Below are positions 1 to 7,489 of a stretch of DNA of 21,057 bases, piece by piece. Every line of letters starts with the position of its first letter. Position 1 is the stretch's first letter. This stretch comes from Cardiobacterium sp963553325 (GTDB taxonomy: Bacteria > Pseudomonadota > Gammaproteobacteria > Cardiobacteriales > Cardiobacteriaceae). The stretch covers positions 1-21,057 of the forward strand of contig CAUVOF010000030.1 of the NCBI GenBank assembly GCA_963553325.1, given 5' to 3'. The position numbers and the translations under genes were made by a program. The notes under the pieces were generated by a model. That model was not told the origin of the DNA and did not search any database. It saw only the letters and a list, made by a program, of their open reading frames with translations.

Positions 1-71
1 TTTGGGGTGCATCATGGTCTGGCTGCCGCTATGAGTGAATTGTAAACAGCCCCTAACCATCCCCATCACAC
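1..71. other. left-edge sequence, possible 3' ends of an upstream gene
   Basis: Too short to assign. Plus-strand frame 1 is open from the window edge to a TAA at 43-45, giving a tail ending in GLAAAMSEL. Frame 2 is open to a TGA at 32-34, giving a hydrophobic tail (CIMVWLPL) that could be the last membrane helix of a small membrane protein. Neither can be chosen from this sequence. No promoter or clear Shine-Dalgarno sequence is visible before the next gene at 72. Confidence 0.25.
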
Positions 72-1688
72 ATGCCGCAAAAAAACCGCCGTTGGCAACT
101 AACCGCCCCGACACTCGTCGCGCTACTCGCGCTCTTTCTCACCCTACTCAATTACGGCTTCTACCGCACCCTGTGGCGCGCCTGGCAGGACGCCGGCGGC
201 GACGGCACATTCCTGTGGACAGTGCCGCTGTTCATCTTCTTCGCGCTCAATATCCTCTTGCACCTGCTGCTTCTGCCCTGGCTGCACAAAATACTCATGC
301 CGCTCATCCTGCTGCTCTCGGCGGCGGTGAGTTACGGCGTCATCTTCCTTGGCATCTATTTCGACCGCGCGATGCTGACCAACGTGCTGATTACCACCCC
401 AGCCGAGGGCGCCAAGCTGCTGACCTGGCCACTGCTACTTTGGCTGCTCGCCTTCGGCGTCGTCCCGACTATCCTTTACCTGCGCGTGCGCCTCGCTTAC
501 CGCCGCTGGTGGCGCGAACTGCTGCAACGCCTCGGCGCAGTCGCCCTGTCCCTGCTCGCCTTGCTGCTTATCGCCCGCTTCCATTACCAGGACTACGCCG
601 CCTTTTCCCGCAACAATCCCGACATCCATCACCTGATAGTGCCGACCAACTACATCGTCGCCAGCGTCAGCAAAATCAAACACGCGCGACGCGCACAGCG
701 CCCCTACGAAACCGTCGGTGCCGACGTTCGCCGCAACAAACGCGGCACGGCGCGCCAAGTGAGCGTGCTCATCATCGGCGAGGCGACCCGCGCACAAAAT
801 TGGGGACTAAACGGCTACGCGCGGCAAACCACGCCCAAACTGGCGGCGCGCGGCGCGCAAATCCTCAACTACCCGCACACAGAAAGCTGCGGCACCTACA
901 CCGCACATTCCCTGCCCTGCATGCTATCCGAACAACCGCGCACCGCTTTCGACCTCGACATCGCCAGCCGCCGCGACAACCTGCTCGACATCCTGCAACG
1001 CGCGGGCGTGCGCGTCGTTTGGTACGACAACGACACCGGCTGCAAAGGCAGCTGCACGCACATAGAATTTCATGACATGACCGCGCGCAACCTGCCCGCC
1101 TACTGCCGCGATGGCGAATGCCTGGACGACATCCTGCTGGAAGATTGGGAACAAATACTCGCCGCAGACGAGCGCGACCTCGTCATCGTCCTGCACACCA
1201 TCGGCAGCCACGGCCCGACCTATTACCAGCGCTACACCCCGCCATACCGCCAATTCGCGCCGACCTGCGACACCAAACAAATCCAGCAATGCAGCCGCGA
1301 AGCAATCACCAACACCTACGACAACACCATTTTGTACATCGACGCCTTTATCGACCGCGTCATCAGCCGCCTTGAACGCGAAAAAAACTGGAAAAGCAGC
1401 GTCTATTACCTCTCAGACCACGGCGAATCACTGGGCGAAAACGGCATTTACCTGCACAGCACGCCTTATGCCATCGCCCCCGCCGAACAAACGCGCATCC
1501 CGATGGTGCTGTGGCTCTCCGACGCCTGGCAGACTGAAGCGGATATCGACTTCACCTGCTTGCAGCAACAGGCAAAAAGCGGGCAGTACTCGCATGACCA
1601 CTTCTTCCACACCGTCGCCGGCATCTTCGACCTGCAAACCAGCGTTTACCGCAAAGAGCTGGACATCATGGCAGCCTGCCGCCGCTAG
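72..1688 (+). CDS. eptA: lipid A phosphoethanolamine transferase (EptA family)
   Basis: An inner-membrane enzyme that moves phosphoethanolamine from phosphatidylethanolamine to lipid A phosphates on the periplasmic side, lowering surface negative charge. The 538 residues match the family's usual size. Hydrophobic segments fill roughly residues 12-30, 48-70, 76-97, 117-138 and 152-170, followed by a periplasmic sulfatase-fold domain. Visible motifs are IGEATRAQNWGLNGY with metal ligand E237, ESCGTYTAHSLPCML with the probable nucleophile T275, NDTGCKGSC near 320, and SDHGESLGENG with D449/H450. Paired periplasmic cysteines (273/283, 324/328, 345/350, 399/407) fit the disulfides of EptA proteins. 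ATG 72 is the first in-frame start after stops at 36-38 and 54-56, and no clear ribosome binding site precedes it. It converges with ugd. The exact acceptor (lipid A, heptose or another glycan) cannot be told from sequence. Confidence 0.93.
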   Translation: MPQKNRRWQLTAPTLVALLALFLTLLNYGFYRTLWRAWQDAGGDGTFLWTVPLFIFFALNILLHLLLLPWLHKILMPLILLLSAAVSYGVIFLGIYFDRAMLTNVLITTPAEGAKLLTWPLLLWLLAFGVVPTILYLRVRLAYRRWWRELLQRLGAVALSLLALLLIARFHYQDYAAFSRNNPDIHHLIVPTNYIVASVSKIKHARRAQRPYETVGADVRRNKRGTARQVSVLIIGEATRAQNWGLNGYARQTTPKLAARGAQILNYPHTESCGTYTAHSLPCMLSEQPRTAFDLDIASRRDNLLDILQRAGVRVVWYDNDTGCKGSCTHIEFHDMTARNLPAYCRDGECLDDILLEDWEQILAADERDLVIVLHTIGSHGPTYYQRYTPPYRQFAPTCDTKQIQQCSREAITNTYDNTILYIDAFIDRVISRLEREKNWKSSVYYLSDHGESLGENGIYLHSTPYAIAPAEQTRIPMVLWLSDAWQTEADIDFTCLQQQAKSGQYSHDHFFHTVAGIFDLQTSVYRKELDIMAACRR

Positions 1689-1709
1689 GGCGTGTTTACA
1701 ATCGGACAA

Positions 1710-1750
1710 CCCCCTCCCCCGCAGGGCGAAGCCCGCAGCGGGGGAGGGGG
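1710..1750. repeat. GC-rich nested palindrome, inner-stem type A
   Basis: Outer arms of 13 bases (1710-1722 CCCCCTCCCCCGC and 1738-1750 GCGGGGGAGGGGG) are exact reverse complements. They enclose a second small hairpin, GGGC-GAA-GCCC. The same inner stem recurs at 14214-14227, inside a gene. It lies just after eptA and before the shared terminator. It belongs to the repeat family also seen at 3327, 8732, 10111, 12289 and 14201. Confidence 0.88.
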
Positions 1751-1775
1751 ATTTTCAAACACGCACCGACACGAT

Positions 1776-1805
1776 AAAAAAACCGCCCCGAAGGGCGGTT
1801 TTTTT
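1776..1805. terminator. bidirectional rho-independent terminator between eptA and ugd
   Basis: A perfect GC stem (AACCGCCC 1781-1788, loop CGAA, GGGCGGTT 1793-1800) is flanked by A5 on the left and T5 on the right, so it can work on either strand. It sits between two convergent genes and ends nine bases before the ugd stop. Confidence 0.9.
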
Positions 1806-1814
1806 GTGGTCGCA

Positions 1815-3185
1815 TCAGGAAGCGATTGCGGTGGCGACTGGTGCGTTTTTCTGGCCGCGGCCGACGCCGATGTAGTGGAAGCCGAGGCGGGACAGGGTTT
1901 CCGGGTGGTATTGGTTGCGGCCGTCGATGATGAGCAGGTGGCGCATTTTGCGGCGCAGTTGGGCAAAGTCCGGTTCGCGGAATTCCGGCCATTCGGTAAC
2001 CAGCACCAGCGCGTCCGCGCCGGCAGCGGCGCTGTAGGCGTCTTCGCTGAAGGCGAGTTCGCCGCGCTGTTGTGCCAGCTGTGGCAGGGCGGCGCGCGCG
2101 GTTTCTTGTGCCACCGGGTCGTAGGCGCGCACTTTGGCGCCGTCTTCCAGCAGTGCTTCGATGAGGTCAATGCTCGGCGCTTCGCGCATGTCGTCGGTGC
2201 CGGGTTTGAAGGCAAGTCCCCAGATGGCGATGGTTTTGCCGCAGAGGTCGCCGCCGAAGCTTGCGCGCAGTTTTTGGTAGAGGCTGTTTTTTTGGTGGTG
2301 GTTGCGGGTTTCGACGGCGTGCAGCACGTGCGGTTCGTAGCCCGCCTCTTTTGCCATGCTCACCAGCGCGCGCACGTCTTTGGGGAAACAGGAGCCACCG
2401 TAGCCGGGGCCGGGGTGAATGAAGCGGTGGCCGATGCGGCGGTCGCTGCCGATGCCGAGGCGGACGTTTTCGACGTCCACGCCGAGGTGTTCGCAGATGC
2501 CGGCGATTTCGTTCATGAAGGATATGCGCGTGGCGAGCATGGCGTTGGCGGCGTATTTGGTCATCTCAGCATCGCGCACGTTCATGGCGATGAGTTGCGC
2601 GCCGGCCTCGATTAGCGGCGCGTAGAGGGCGCGCATTTGTGCGTACGCCGCATCGTTGTCGGCGCCGATGATGATGCGGTCGGGGTGCATGAAGTCCTGG
2701 ATGGCAACGCCTTCTTTGAGGAATTCGGGGTTGGATACGACGTCGTAGGCGATGTTTTTTTCGCGCGCGGCAAGGGCGTCGCTGATGACGGCGCGCACTT
2801 TTTCTGCGGTGCCAACCGGGACGGTGGATTTGTTGATGATGATGGCGGGATGTTCGAGGTTGTCGCCGATTTGTTTGGCGACGGCGAGGACGTGGCTTAA
2901 ATCCGCCGAGCCGTCTTCGTCCGGCGGCGTGCCGACAGCAATGCAGTAGATGTGGGCGTCGTCCATTGCTTCATGTAGCCGGGTGGTGAAGTTGAGGCGC
3001 CCTGCCGCGTGGTTGCGGCGGACGATGTCTTCCAGGCCGGGTTCATAGATGGGCAGGATGCCGTTTTTCAGGTTGTTGATTTTTTGCGGGCTGATGTCAA
3101 CGCAGGTTACGCGGTGGCCGATTTCTGCGAAGCAGCCGCCAGCGACGAGGCCGACGTATCCGGTGCCGATTACTACTACGTTCAT
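1815..3185 (-). CDS. ugd: UDP-glucose 6-dehydrogenase
   Basis: Cytoplasmic NAD-dependent oxidation of UDP-glucose to UDP-glucuronate, the precursor for aminoarabinose-modified lipid A and for acidic polysaccharides. The 456 residues show an N-terminal Rossmann motif (VIGTGYVGLVAGGCFAEIGH, residues 5-24), the YEPGLEDIV segment near 47, and the conserved STVPVGT at 120-126. NPEFLKEG lies near 152, K210/N214 in the central helix, and the catalytic cysteine C266 in GPGYGGSCFPKDV. A second nucleotide-binding domain follows (IWGLAFKPGTDDMREAPS). ATG 3185 is preceded by GGAGAA at good spacing. The gene follows the histidine-kinase operon on the same strand after a 367-base repeat-filled gap, so it probably has its own promoter. 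It can supply UDP-GlcA both to lipid A modification and to the downstream glycan locus. Confidence 0.96.
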   Translation of the reverse strand: MNVVVIGTGYVGLVAGGCFAEIGHRVTCVDISPQKINNLKNGILPIYEPGLEDIVRRNHAAGRLNFTTRLHEAMDDAHIYCIAVGTPPDEDGSADLSHVLAVAKQIGDNLEHPAIIINKSTVPVGTAEKVRAVISDALAAREKNIAYDVVSNPEFLKEGVAIQDFMHPDRIIIGADNDAAYAQMRALYAPLIEAGAQLIAMNVRDAEMTKYAANAMLATRISFMNEIAGICEHLGVDVENVRLGIGSDRRIGHRFIHPGPGYGGSCFPKDVRALVSMAKEAGYEPHVLHAVETRNHHQKNSLYQKLRASFGGDLCGKTIAIWGLAFKPGTDDMREAPSIDLIEALLEDGAKVRAYDPVAQETARAALPQLAQQRGELAFSEDAYSAAAGADALVLVTEWPEFREPDFAQLRRKMRHLLIIDGRNQYHPETLSRLGFHYIGVGRGQKNAPVATAIAS

Positions 3186-3302
3186 GGTCTTCTCCAGGGT
3201 TGGGTGTGTGGGTTGTGGATGGGTTAGGTGATGGGGTTTGTCAGGGGATTGGCGCTGTGCGGGGTGTTTGTTGGGATTCTGTGCTTTTGCTCTGCATGGT
3301 TT

Positions 3303-3501
3303 TGTCGCTGCGCGTAGTGTTTGCTGCCCTCACCCCAGCCCTCCCCCACGGGGGGAGGGGGCAGATTGGCTGTACTACGCACATCTGTTCTTGATGCTGC
3401 TTTCGTGGCTGACGCGCCGGGGTGCACGTTGTTCGCGAAGGAAACGAAAGCCAGAAGAGCAGCAGAATGGTTCCCTCCCCCGCTGCGCAGGGGAGGAGGG
3501 G
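3303..3501. repeat. degenerate copy of the 222-bp inverted-end element plus a second palindrome
   Basis: This fills most of the 367-base gap between ugd and the histidine kinase. The left end (GTCGCTGCGCG, then a C-rich block at 3327-3347 and a palindrome CCCTCCCCC-ACG-GGGGGAGGG at 3339-3359) matches the left end of the element at 10111. The middle also matches: both share CGCACATCTGTTCT and, further on, a block with GTTCG-GAAG-AAACGAAA and AGCAGAA. The right end differs. Instead of the inverted C-rich block there is CCTCCCC-CGCTGCGCA-GGGGAGG at 3474-3496, like the one at 10394-10420. Beyond it, CGCATGGCAGGG occurs twice (3510-3521 and 3540-3551). No gene is supported in this gap. Confidence 0.75.
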
Positions 3502-3552
3502 TTATGTCCCGCATGGCAGGGAGAGGGAATTTGATGCTTCGCATGGCAGGGT

Positions 3553-4872
3553 TCAGCACGGCAATCGCAGGGTGGTTTGCAGGCCGCCGAGCGGGCTACG
3601 GCTGAGTTCGAGGCTGCCGTCGTAGGTTTCGGCGAGGTCGGCAACGATGGCTAGTCCCAGGCCGCTGCCGTCGGTGCTTTGGTCGAAGCGTTCGCCGCGG
3701 CGGGTGGCGCGGGCGATTTGTGCGTCGGTGAGGCCTTCGCCGTCGTCCTCAATGGTGATTTGGATTTGTCCGCGTCTGCCGCCGGCGATGCGGCGCGCGT
3801 CGATGTGGACGCGGCTTTTTGCCCATTTGCCGGCGTTGTCGAGCAGGTTGCCGAGCATTTCTTCGATGTCGGTTTGTTCGGCGCGGATGTGCAGTGCGCC
3901 GTGGTGTTTGTTTTGCCAGTGCAGGCCGCGCGCGGCGTGCAGGCGCTGCATCAGCGCGACGAGTTGGTCGAGGCTGGCGGCGAGGTCGATGCGGCGCACG
4001 TCGCCCGCGCCGCTGCCCGCGCGTGCCAGGTGGCGTTCGATGAGGCGGTTCATGCTGTCGATGTGTTGCCGGGTGTGTTCGTTGTGGCTGTCGGCGGCGA
4101 GCAGGGCGAGCGGTTTTTTTAGGGCGTGGCTGAGGTCGGCGGCGTGGCCGCGCGCGCGTTCGACGATGCGGGCGTTGCGTTCCAGCATGTCGTCGATTTC
4201 GCTGGCAAGCGGGTCGAGGTCGGGGCCGTAGTCCGCGCCGACGCGGTTTTGCCTGCCGTCATGCACGGCGCGCAGCGCGTGATGCAGGCGGCGCAGCGGG
4301 TCGAGGCCGAGGCGGATTTGTAGCCAGAGGGCGATGAGCAGGGTCAGGCCGAGGCTGGCGAGCAGGGTGTAGAGGATGTGGTCGATGCGCGCCAGTTCGG
4401 CGGTGGTGGCGTCTGCCGGGCCGTAGGTGTGCAGGGTGATGTCGCGCCCGCCGAGGTGTTGGACGCGGCGGATGCCTATCAGCGGCTCGCCGGTCGGGCC
4501 GGTCAGGCGGTAAAGCGCGGGTTCACTGCTGCATTGGCTGGCGCGTTCGAGTTCGAGGCTGCTGTCCCAGAGGGAACGCGAGTGTTTGTGGTTTTGGCCG
4601 TCGTCGAGTTGCCAGTACCAGCCGGAAAAGACGGTGCGGAATTCTTCGGGGGCAAGGGCGCTGTCGTGGTAGATGTGGCCGCTATCGCCGGCGCGCAGGC
4701 TGCTGGCGAGGCGGTCGGTGCGTTCGTTCAGGGTCGCCGCCATGCTGCGCAGGATGACGTTGTGCAGGCGGTCGCGCAGCAGGTAGCCGCCGCCCGCCAG
4801 CAGGGCGAGGGTGGTGAGGATGCCAAGGATGAGCAGGCGCTGCGAGAGGCGAAGGCGCTGGCGCAGGGTCAT
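3553..4872 (-). CDS. sensor histidine kinase, PhoQ-like
   Basis: A membrane sensor kinase of 439 residues, partner of the response regulator whose end it overlaps by four bases (ATGA). TM1 lies at about residues 12-32 and TM2 at about 167-188. The periplasmic region between them contains FSGWYWQL and SRSLWDSSLELE. A HAMP-like linker (about 186-240) leads to the phospho-acceptor H249 in DLSHALKKPLALL, a spelling close to PhoQ. ATPase motifs follow: N-box NLLDNAGKWAK (342-352), G1 EDDGEGL (375-381) and G2 GSGLGLAIV (402-410). All kinase residues look intact. The signal sensed cannot be read from sequence; divalent cations or cationic peptides are an inference from the PhoQ resemblance and the neighbouring eptA and ugd. 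Confidence 0.9.
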   Translation of the reverse strand: MTLRQRLRLSQRLLILGILTTLALLAGGGYLLRDRLHNVILRSMAATLNERTDRLASSLRAGDSGHIYHDSALAPEEFRTVFSGWYWQLDDGQNHKHSRSLWDSSLELERASQCSSEPALYRLTGPTGEPLIGIRRVQHLGGRDITLHTYGPADATTAELARIDHILYTLLASLGLTLLIALWLQIRLGLDPLRRLHHALRAVHDGRQNRVGADYGPDLDPLASEIDDMLERNARIVERARGHAADLSHALKKPLALLAADSHNEHTRQHIDSMNRLIERHLARAGSGAGDVRRIDLAASLDQLVALMQRLHAARGLHWQNKHHGALHIRAEQTDIEEMLGNLLDNAGKWAKSRVHIDARRIAGGRRGQIQITIEDDGEGLTDAQIARATRRGERFDQSTDGSGLGLAIVADLAETYDGSLELSRSPLGGLQTTLRLPC

Positions 4873-5543
4873 TCGCCCTCCGGCGTTTGTGCGGCGAGCA
4901 TGAAGCCGCGGCCGCGGATGGTGTGCAGCAGCGGGCTGCCCAGTTTGCGGCGGATGCGGCTGATGAGGACGTCGAGCGCGTTGGAATCGGGGTCGCTGTC
5001 GCGCGCATAGACGTGTTCGAGGATTTCGGCGCGGCTGATGACGACGCCCGGCTGGTGCATGAGGTAGGCGAGGATGCGTTCTTCTTGCGCGGTGAGGTTC
5101 AGGCGGCGGCCGTCCAGGTGGAAACGCGCTTGCAGGGTGTCGTAGCTAAGCGCGCCAACGTGCAGCACGGTGTCGGCGTGGCCGCGCGCGCGGCGCAAGA
5201 GGGCGCGCAGGCGCAGTACGACTTCTTCGTGCAGGAAGGGTTTGGTGAGGTAGTCGTCGGCGCCGGCGTTAAAGCCGGCGAGTTTGTCGCTCCAGCGGCT
5301 GCGCCCGGTGAGGATGAGGACGGGGAAGGTTTGGCCTTGTTCGCGCCAGTGGGTGAGCAGGCTGATGCCGTCCATGCCGGGCAGGCCGAGGTCTAGCACG
5401 GCGGCGTCGTAGCTTTCGGTGCTGCCGAGGAAGGCGGCTTCGTTGCCGTCGGCGGCGGTTTCGGCAATCATCCCGGATTCTTGCAGGACGTTCGCGAGAC
5501 TTTGCGCCAGCTCGCGGTCGTCTTCGACGATGAGTATTCGCAT
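4869..5543 (-). CDS. OmpR/PhoP-family response regulator
   Basis: A two-domain transcription factor of 224 residues. The receiver domain has the acidic pair E7/D8-D9, phospho-acceptor D51 in VLDLGLPGMDG, T79 and K101 in GADDYLTKPF. The C-terminal winged helix (about 125-220) contains LNLTAQEERILAYLMHQPG and the recognition segment SNALDVLISRIRRKLG, then HTIRGRGFML. Its start codon overlaps the stop of the upstream PepSY gene by one base (TGATG) and its end overlaps the kinase start, so the three are translationally coupled. Its closest-looking relatives are PhoP/QseB-type regulators. Likely targets are its own operon and perhaps eptA or ugd, by inference. Confidence 0.93.
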   Translation of the reverse strand: MRILIVEDDRELAQSLANVLQESGMIAETAADGNEAAFLGSTESYDAAVLDLGLPGMDGISLLTHWREQGQTFPVLILTGRSRWSDKLAGFNAGADDYLTKPFLHEEVVLRLRALLRRARGHADTVLHVGALSYDTLQARFHLDGRRLNLTAQEERILAYLMHQPGVVISRAEILEHVYARDSDPDSNALDVLISRIRRKLGSPLLHTIRGRGFMLAAQTPEGE

Positions 5544-6229
5544 CAGCGCACCTCAATTTCGTCTTCGCTCAAGAGGTGGCCGCTGAAGGGGTCAAGTGAG
5601 ACTTCCGCCAGCGTGCCGTCGTCCAGTTGCAGGTCGATTTCGTAGAAGGGGCGGGCGTTGCGGTCGTATTTGAGCTCTACTTCCAGTACGTGTCCGGGGT
5701 GGTTTTGGTGTAGCACGTCCAAAAGTTCTGCCAGCGGTTTCATGCCGGCGGGCAGGTGGTCGAATTCGGCGACGGCTTCGCCGTTTTGCGCATTGACGAA
5801 GACGTCATGACTGCGGCCGTTGTCGTCCATGATGCGGATTTGGTAGTAATAGACGCCCTGATGGTGGCGCAGGTCGAGGTCAATCACCCGCCCCGGCCGC
5901 GTTTTTAGCGCCTTGCGCAGCAGCTCTGCCGCGGGCAGGAGTCGCAGCGGCGCATCCGGCGCGACTTCCTCGCCGGTCATCGCGTCAATATGAATTTCCT
6001 GCCGTTCGCCGTTCAGGGAAAGCAGCTTGACTTCATAGATATTGCGACCGCTGCGGTTGCGGTCAAGCTCGACATCCAGCACCCGCCCCGGATAACGCGC
6101 CTGCACGGCGGCGAGAATCGCGGCGAGCGGCTTGAATCGCCCGGCCTGCACGGCCTGACGCGCCGCGTCCTGGTCGGCAGAAAATGCGGCCAGCAACAAA
6201 CTGGCGGGAAGCAGAAGAAACCTTTTCAT
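5543..6229 (-). CDS. secreted protein with three tandem PepSY-like domains
   Basis: A predicted periplasmic protein of 228 residues, first gene of the two-component operon. An N-terminal signal (MKRFLLLPASLLLAAFS) is followed by three similar units, each about 60 residues. They contain VLDVELDRNRSGRNIYEVKL, VIDLDLRHHQGVYYYQIRIM and VLEVELKYDRNARPFYEIDL, and close with IDAMTGEEV, VNAQNGEAV and LDPFSGHLL. That is the PepSY pattern. I place the start at ATG 6229 because it begins the signal peptide and has AGGA at the right spacing; the open frame reaches back to 6337 but that extension is not signal-like. PepSY proteins often sit beside two-component systems and may tune the sensor, but the role here is unknown. 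Confidence 0.85.
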   Translation of the reverse strand: MKRFLLLPASLLLAAFSADQDAARQAVQAGRFKPLAAILAAVQARYPGRVLDVELDRNRSGRNIYEVKLLSLNGERQEIHIDAMTGEEVAPDAPLRLLPAAELLRKALKTRPGRVIDLDLRHHQGVYYYQIRIMDDNGRSHDVFVNAQNGEAVAEFDHLPAGMKPLAELLDVLHQNHPGHVLEVELKYDRNARPFYEIDLQLDDGTLAEVSLDPFSGHLLSEDEIEVR

Positions 6230-6253
6230 GTCACTATCCTGACAGAAGACGTT

Positions 6254-6270
6254 TGAACACAATATGAACC
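6254..6270 (-). promoter_or_regulatory. candidate PhoP-box-like direct repeat upstream of the PepSY-regulator-kinase operon
   Basis: On the minus strand GGTTCA, five bases (TATTG), then TGTTCA form a direct repeat with 11-base period. PhoP boxes have this layout, with consensus (T/G)GTTTA-N5-(T/G)GTTTA. It lies 24 bases before the chosen PepSY start, closer than usual for an activator site, so it could be autorepressive or the true start could differ. It also lies in the divergent region shared with the glycan cluster starting at 6338. Confidence 0.4.
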
Positions 6271-6337
6271 GCGCTGTCAGGGCGCGTTCACAAAACCTTT
6301 GCGATAATCCGCCGCACCATAAACCAGCCCCGCCCAC

Positions 6338-7489
6338 ATGAACAACGCCCCGCGCATCGCCCTCTACTCACACGACACCATGGGACTCGGCCACATCCGC
6401 CGCACCTCGCTTCTCGCCCGCGCCCTGCGCCGCCCGCCGCTCAACGCGCGCGTGCTGCTTCTCTCCGGCATCCGCGAATCCGGCGCCTACCCGCTGCCGG
6501 ATGGCATCGACAGCATCACCCTGCCCGCCTACCGCAAACACCCGGACGGCAGCTATGGCGCCCGCGCCCTCGGCATCAGCCTGGAACGTCTCATCGCCCT
6601 GCGTAGCCAAACGCTCGCCGCCGCGCTTGATGCCTTCGCGCCGGACGTCCTCATTGTCGATAACGTCGCCCGTGGCGCCCTCGGCGAACTAGATACCAGT
6701 CTCGCCCGCCAACGCGCCCGCGGCTGCCGCATCGTCCTCGGCCTGCGCGACATCATCGACGAACCCGAAGCCGTTGCCCGCCAATGGGAAAAACTGCGCA
6801 CCCTCGACACCATTCGCGCCTACTACGACGCCGTTTGGATATACGGCGACGCCCGCCTCTATGACACCGCGCGCGCCTACAACATCGCCGCCGCCGACAA
6901 ACCCATCACCTACCTCGGCTACCCCGACCCATTACTGCGTGAAGAACGACACGCGCCAAGCAACGAAGCCCCCTATGCCCTCTGCCTTCTCGGTGGCGGC
7001 CAGGACGGCTATGCCCTTGCCGCCGCCTTCGCTCGCGCCGAACTGCCCGCCGGTTGGCAAGCCATCCTTCTCACCGGGGCAATGATGCCCGCCGCCGAAC
7101 GCGCGCAACTCGCCGCCCTCGTCGCCGACCGCCCCGAATACCAACTGCACGACTTCACCCCCGAACCGTTGGCGCTGATGCAAAACGCTAGCGCCATCGT
7201 CGCCATGAGCGGCTACAACACCACCCTCGAACTACTCGCGCTCAACAAACCGATGCTGCTCGTGCCGCGCGTCAAACCGCGCCTCGAACAATGGCTGCGC
7301 GCCAGCCGCCTCGCCGAACTCGGTCTTGCCGACTGCCTGCACCCTGACGATCTCAACCCGGCACGCATTAGCGACTGGCTGACCAGCGCACAACCGCGCG
7401 CCAAAGCCCGCGACCAACTCGACTTCAACGGCCTCGACCGCCTCAACCACGAAACCCTCGCCCTGCTCACACAAGGAAAACACCCATGA
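6338..7489 (+). CDS. predicted glycosyltransferase, COG4671 / MurG-like (GT-B fold)
   Basis: A cytoplasmic or membrane-associated sugar transferase of 383 residues, first gene of the glycan cluster. The N-terminus (ALYSHDTMGLGHIRRTSLLA, residues 9-28) carries a GHxxR donor or acceptor loop like that of MurG-type enzymes. Mid-protein are VLIVDNVARGALGE and LGLRDIIDEP. The C-terminal nucleotide-binding half has LCLLGGGQDGY, and MSGYNTTLELLALNKPMLLVPR, which matches the GGxxT(T)xE...P.L.VP signature of GT28-like enzymes. I recognise it as the predicted glycosyltransferase family COG4671, whose sugar specificity I cannot state. No Shine-Dalgarno sequence is evident before ATG 6338. A GATAAT -10-like box lies at 6303-6308 without a convincing -35. 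Its stop overlaps the next start (ATGA), so the two are coupled. Confidence 0.8.
   Translation: MNNAPRIALYSHDTMGLGHIRRTSLLARALRRPPLNARVLLLSGIRESGAYPLPDGIDSITLPAYRKHPDGSYGARALGISLERLIALRSQTLAAALDAFAPDVLIVDNVARGALGELDTSLARQRARGCRIVLGLRDIIDEPEAVARQWEKLRTLDTIRAYYDAVWIYGDARLYDTARAYNIAAADKPITYLGYPDPLLREERHAPSNEAPYALCLLGGGQDGYALAAAFARAELPAGWQAILLTGAMMPAAERAQLAALVADRPEYQLHDFTPEPLALMQNASAIVAMSGYNTTLELLALNKPMLLVPRVKPRLEQWLRASRLAELGLADCLHPDDLNPARISDWLTSAQPRAKARDQLDFNGLDRLNHETLALLTQGKHP

Noticed and set aside
35..1075. Plus-strand 346-codon frame overlapping eptA
   Set aside because: Arg/Pro/Ala-rich alternative frame of a GC-rich gene; eptA in the other frame has all catalytic motifs.
1692..2615. Plus-strand open frame of 307 codons starting in the repeat after eptA
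   Set aside because: It is antisense to ugd, begins inside the palindrome and terminator, and has shadow-frame composition.
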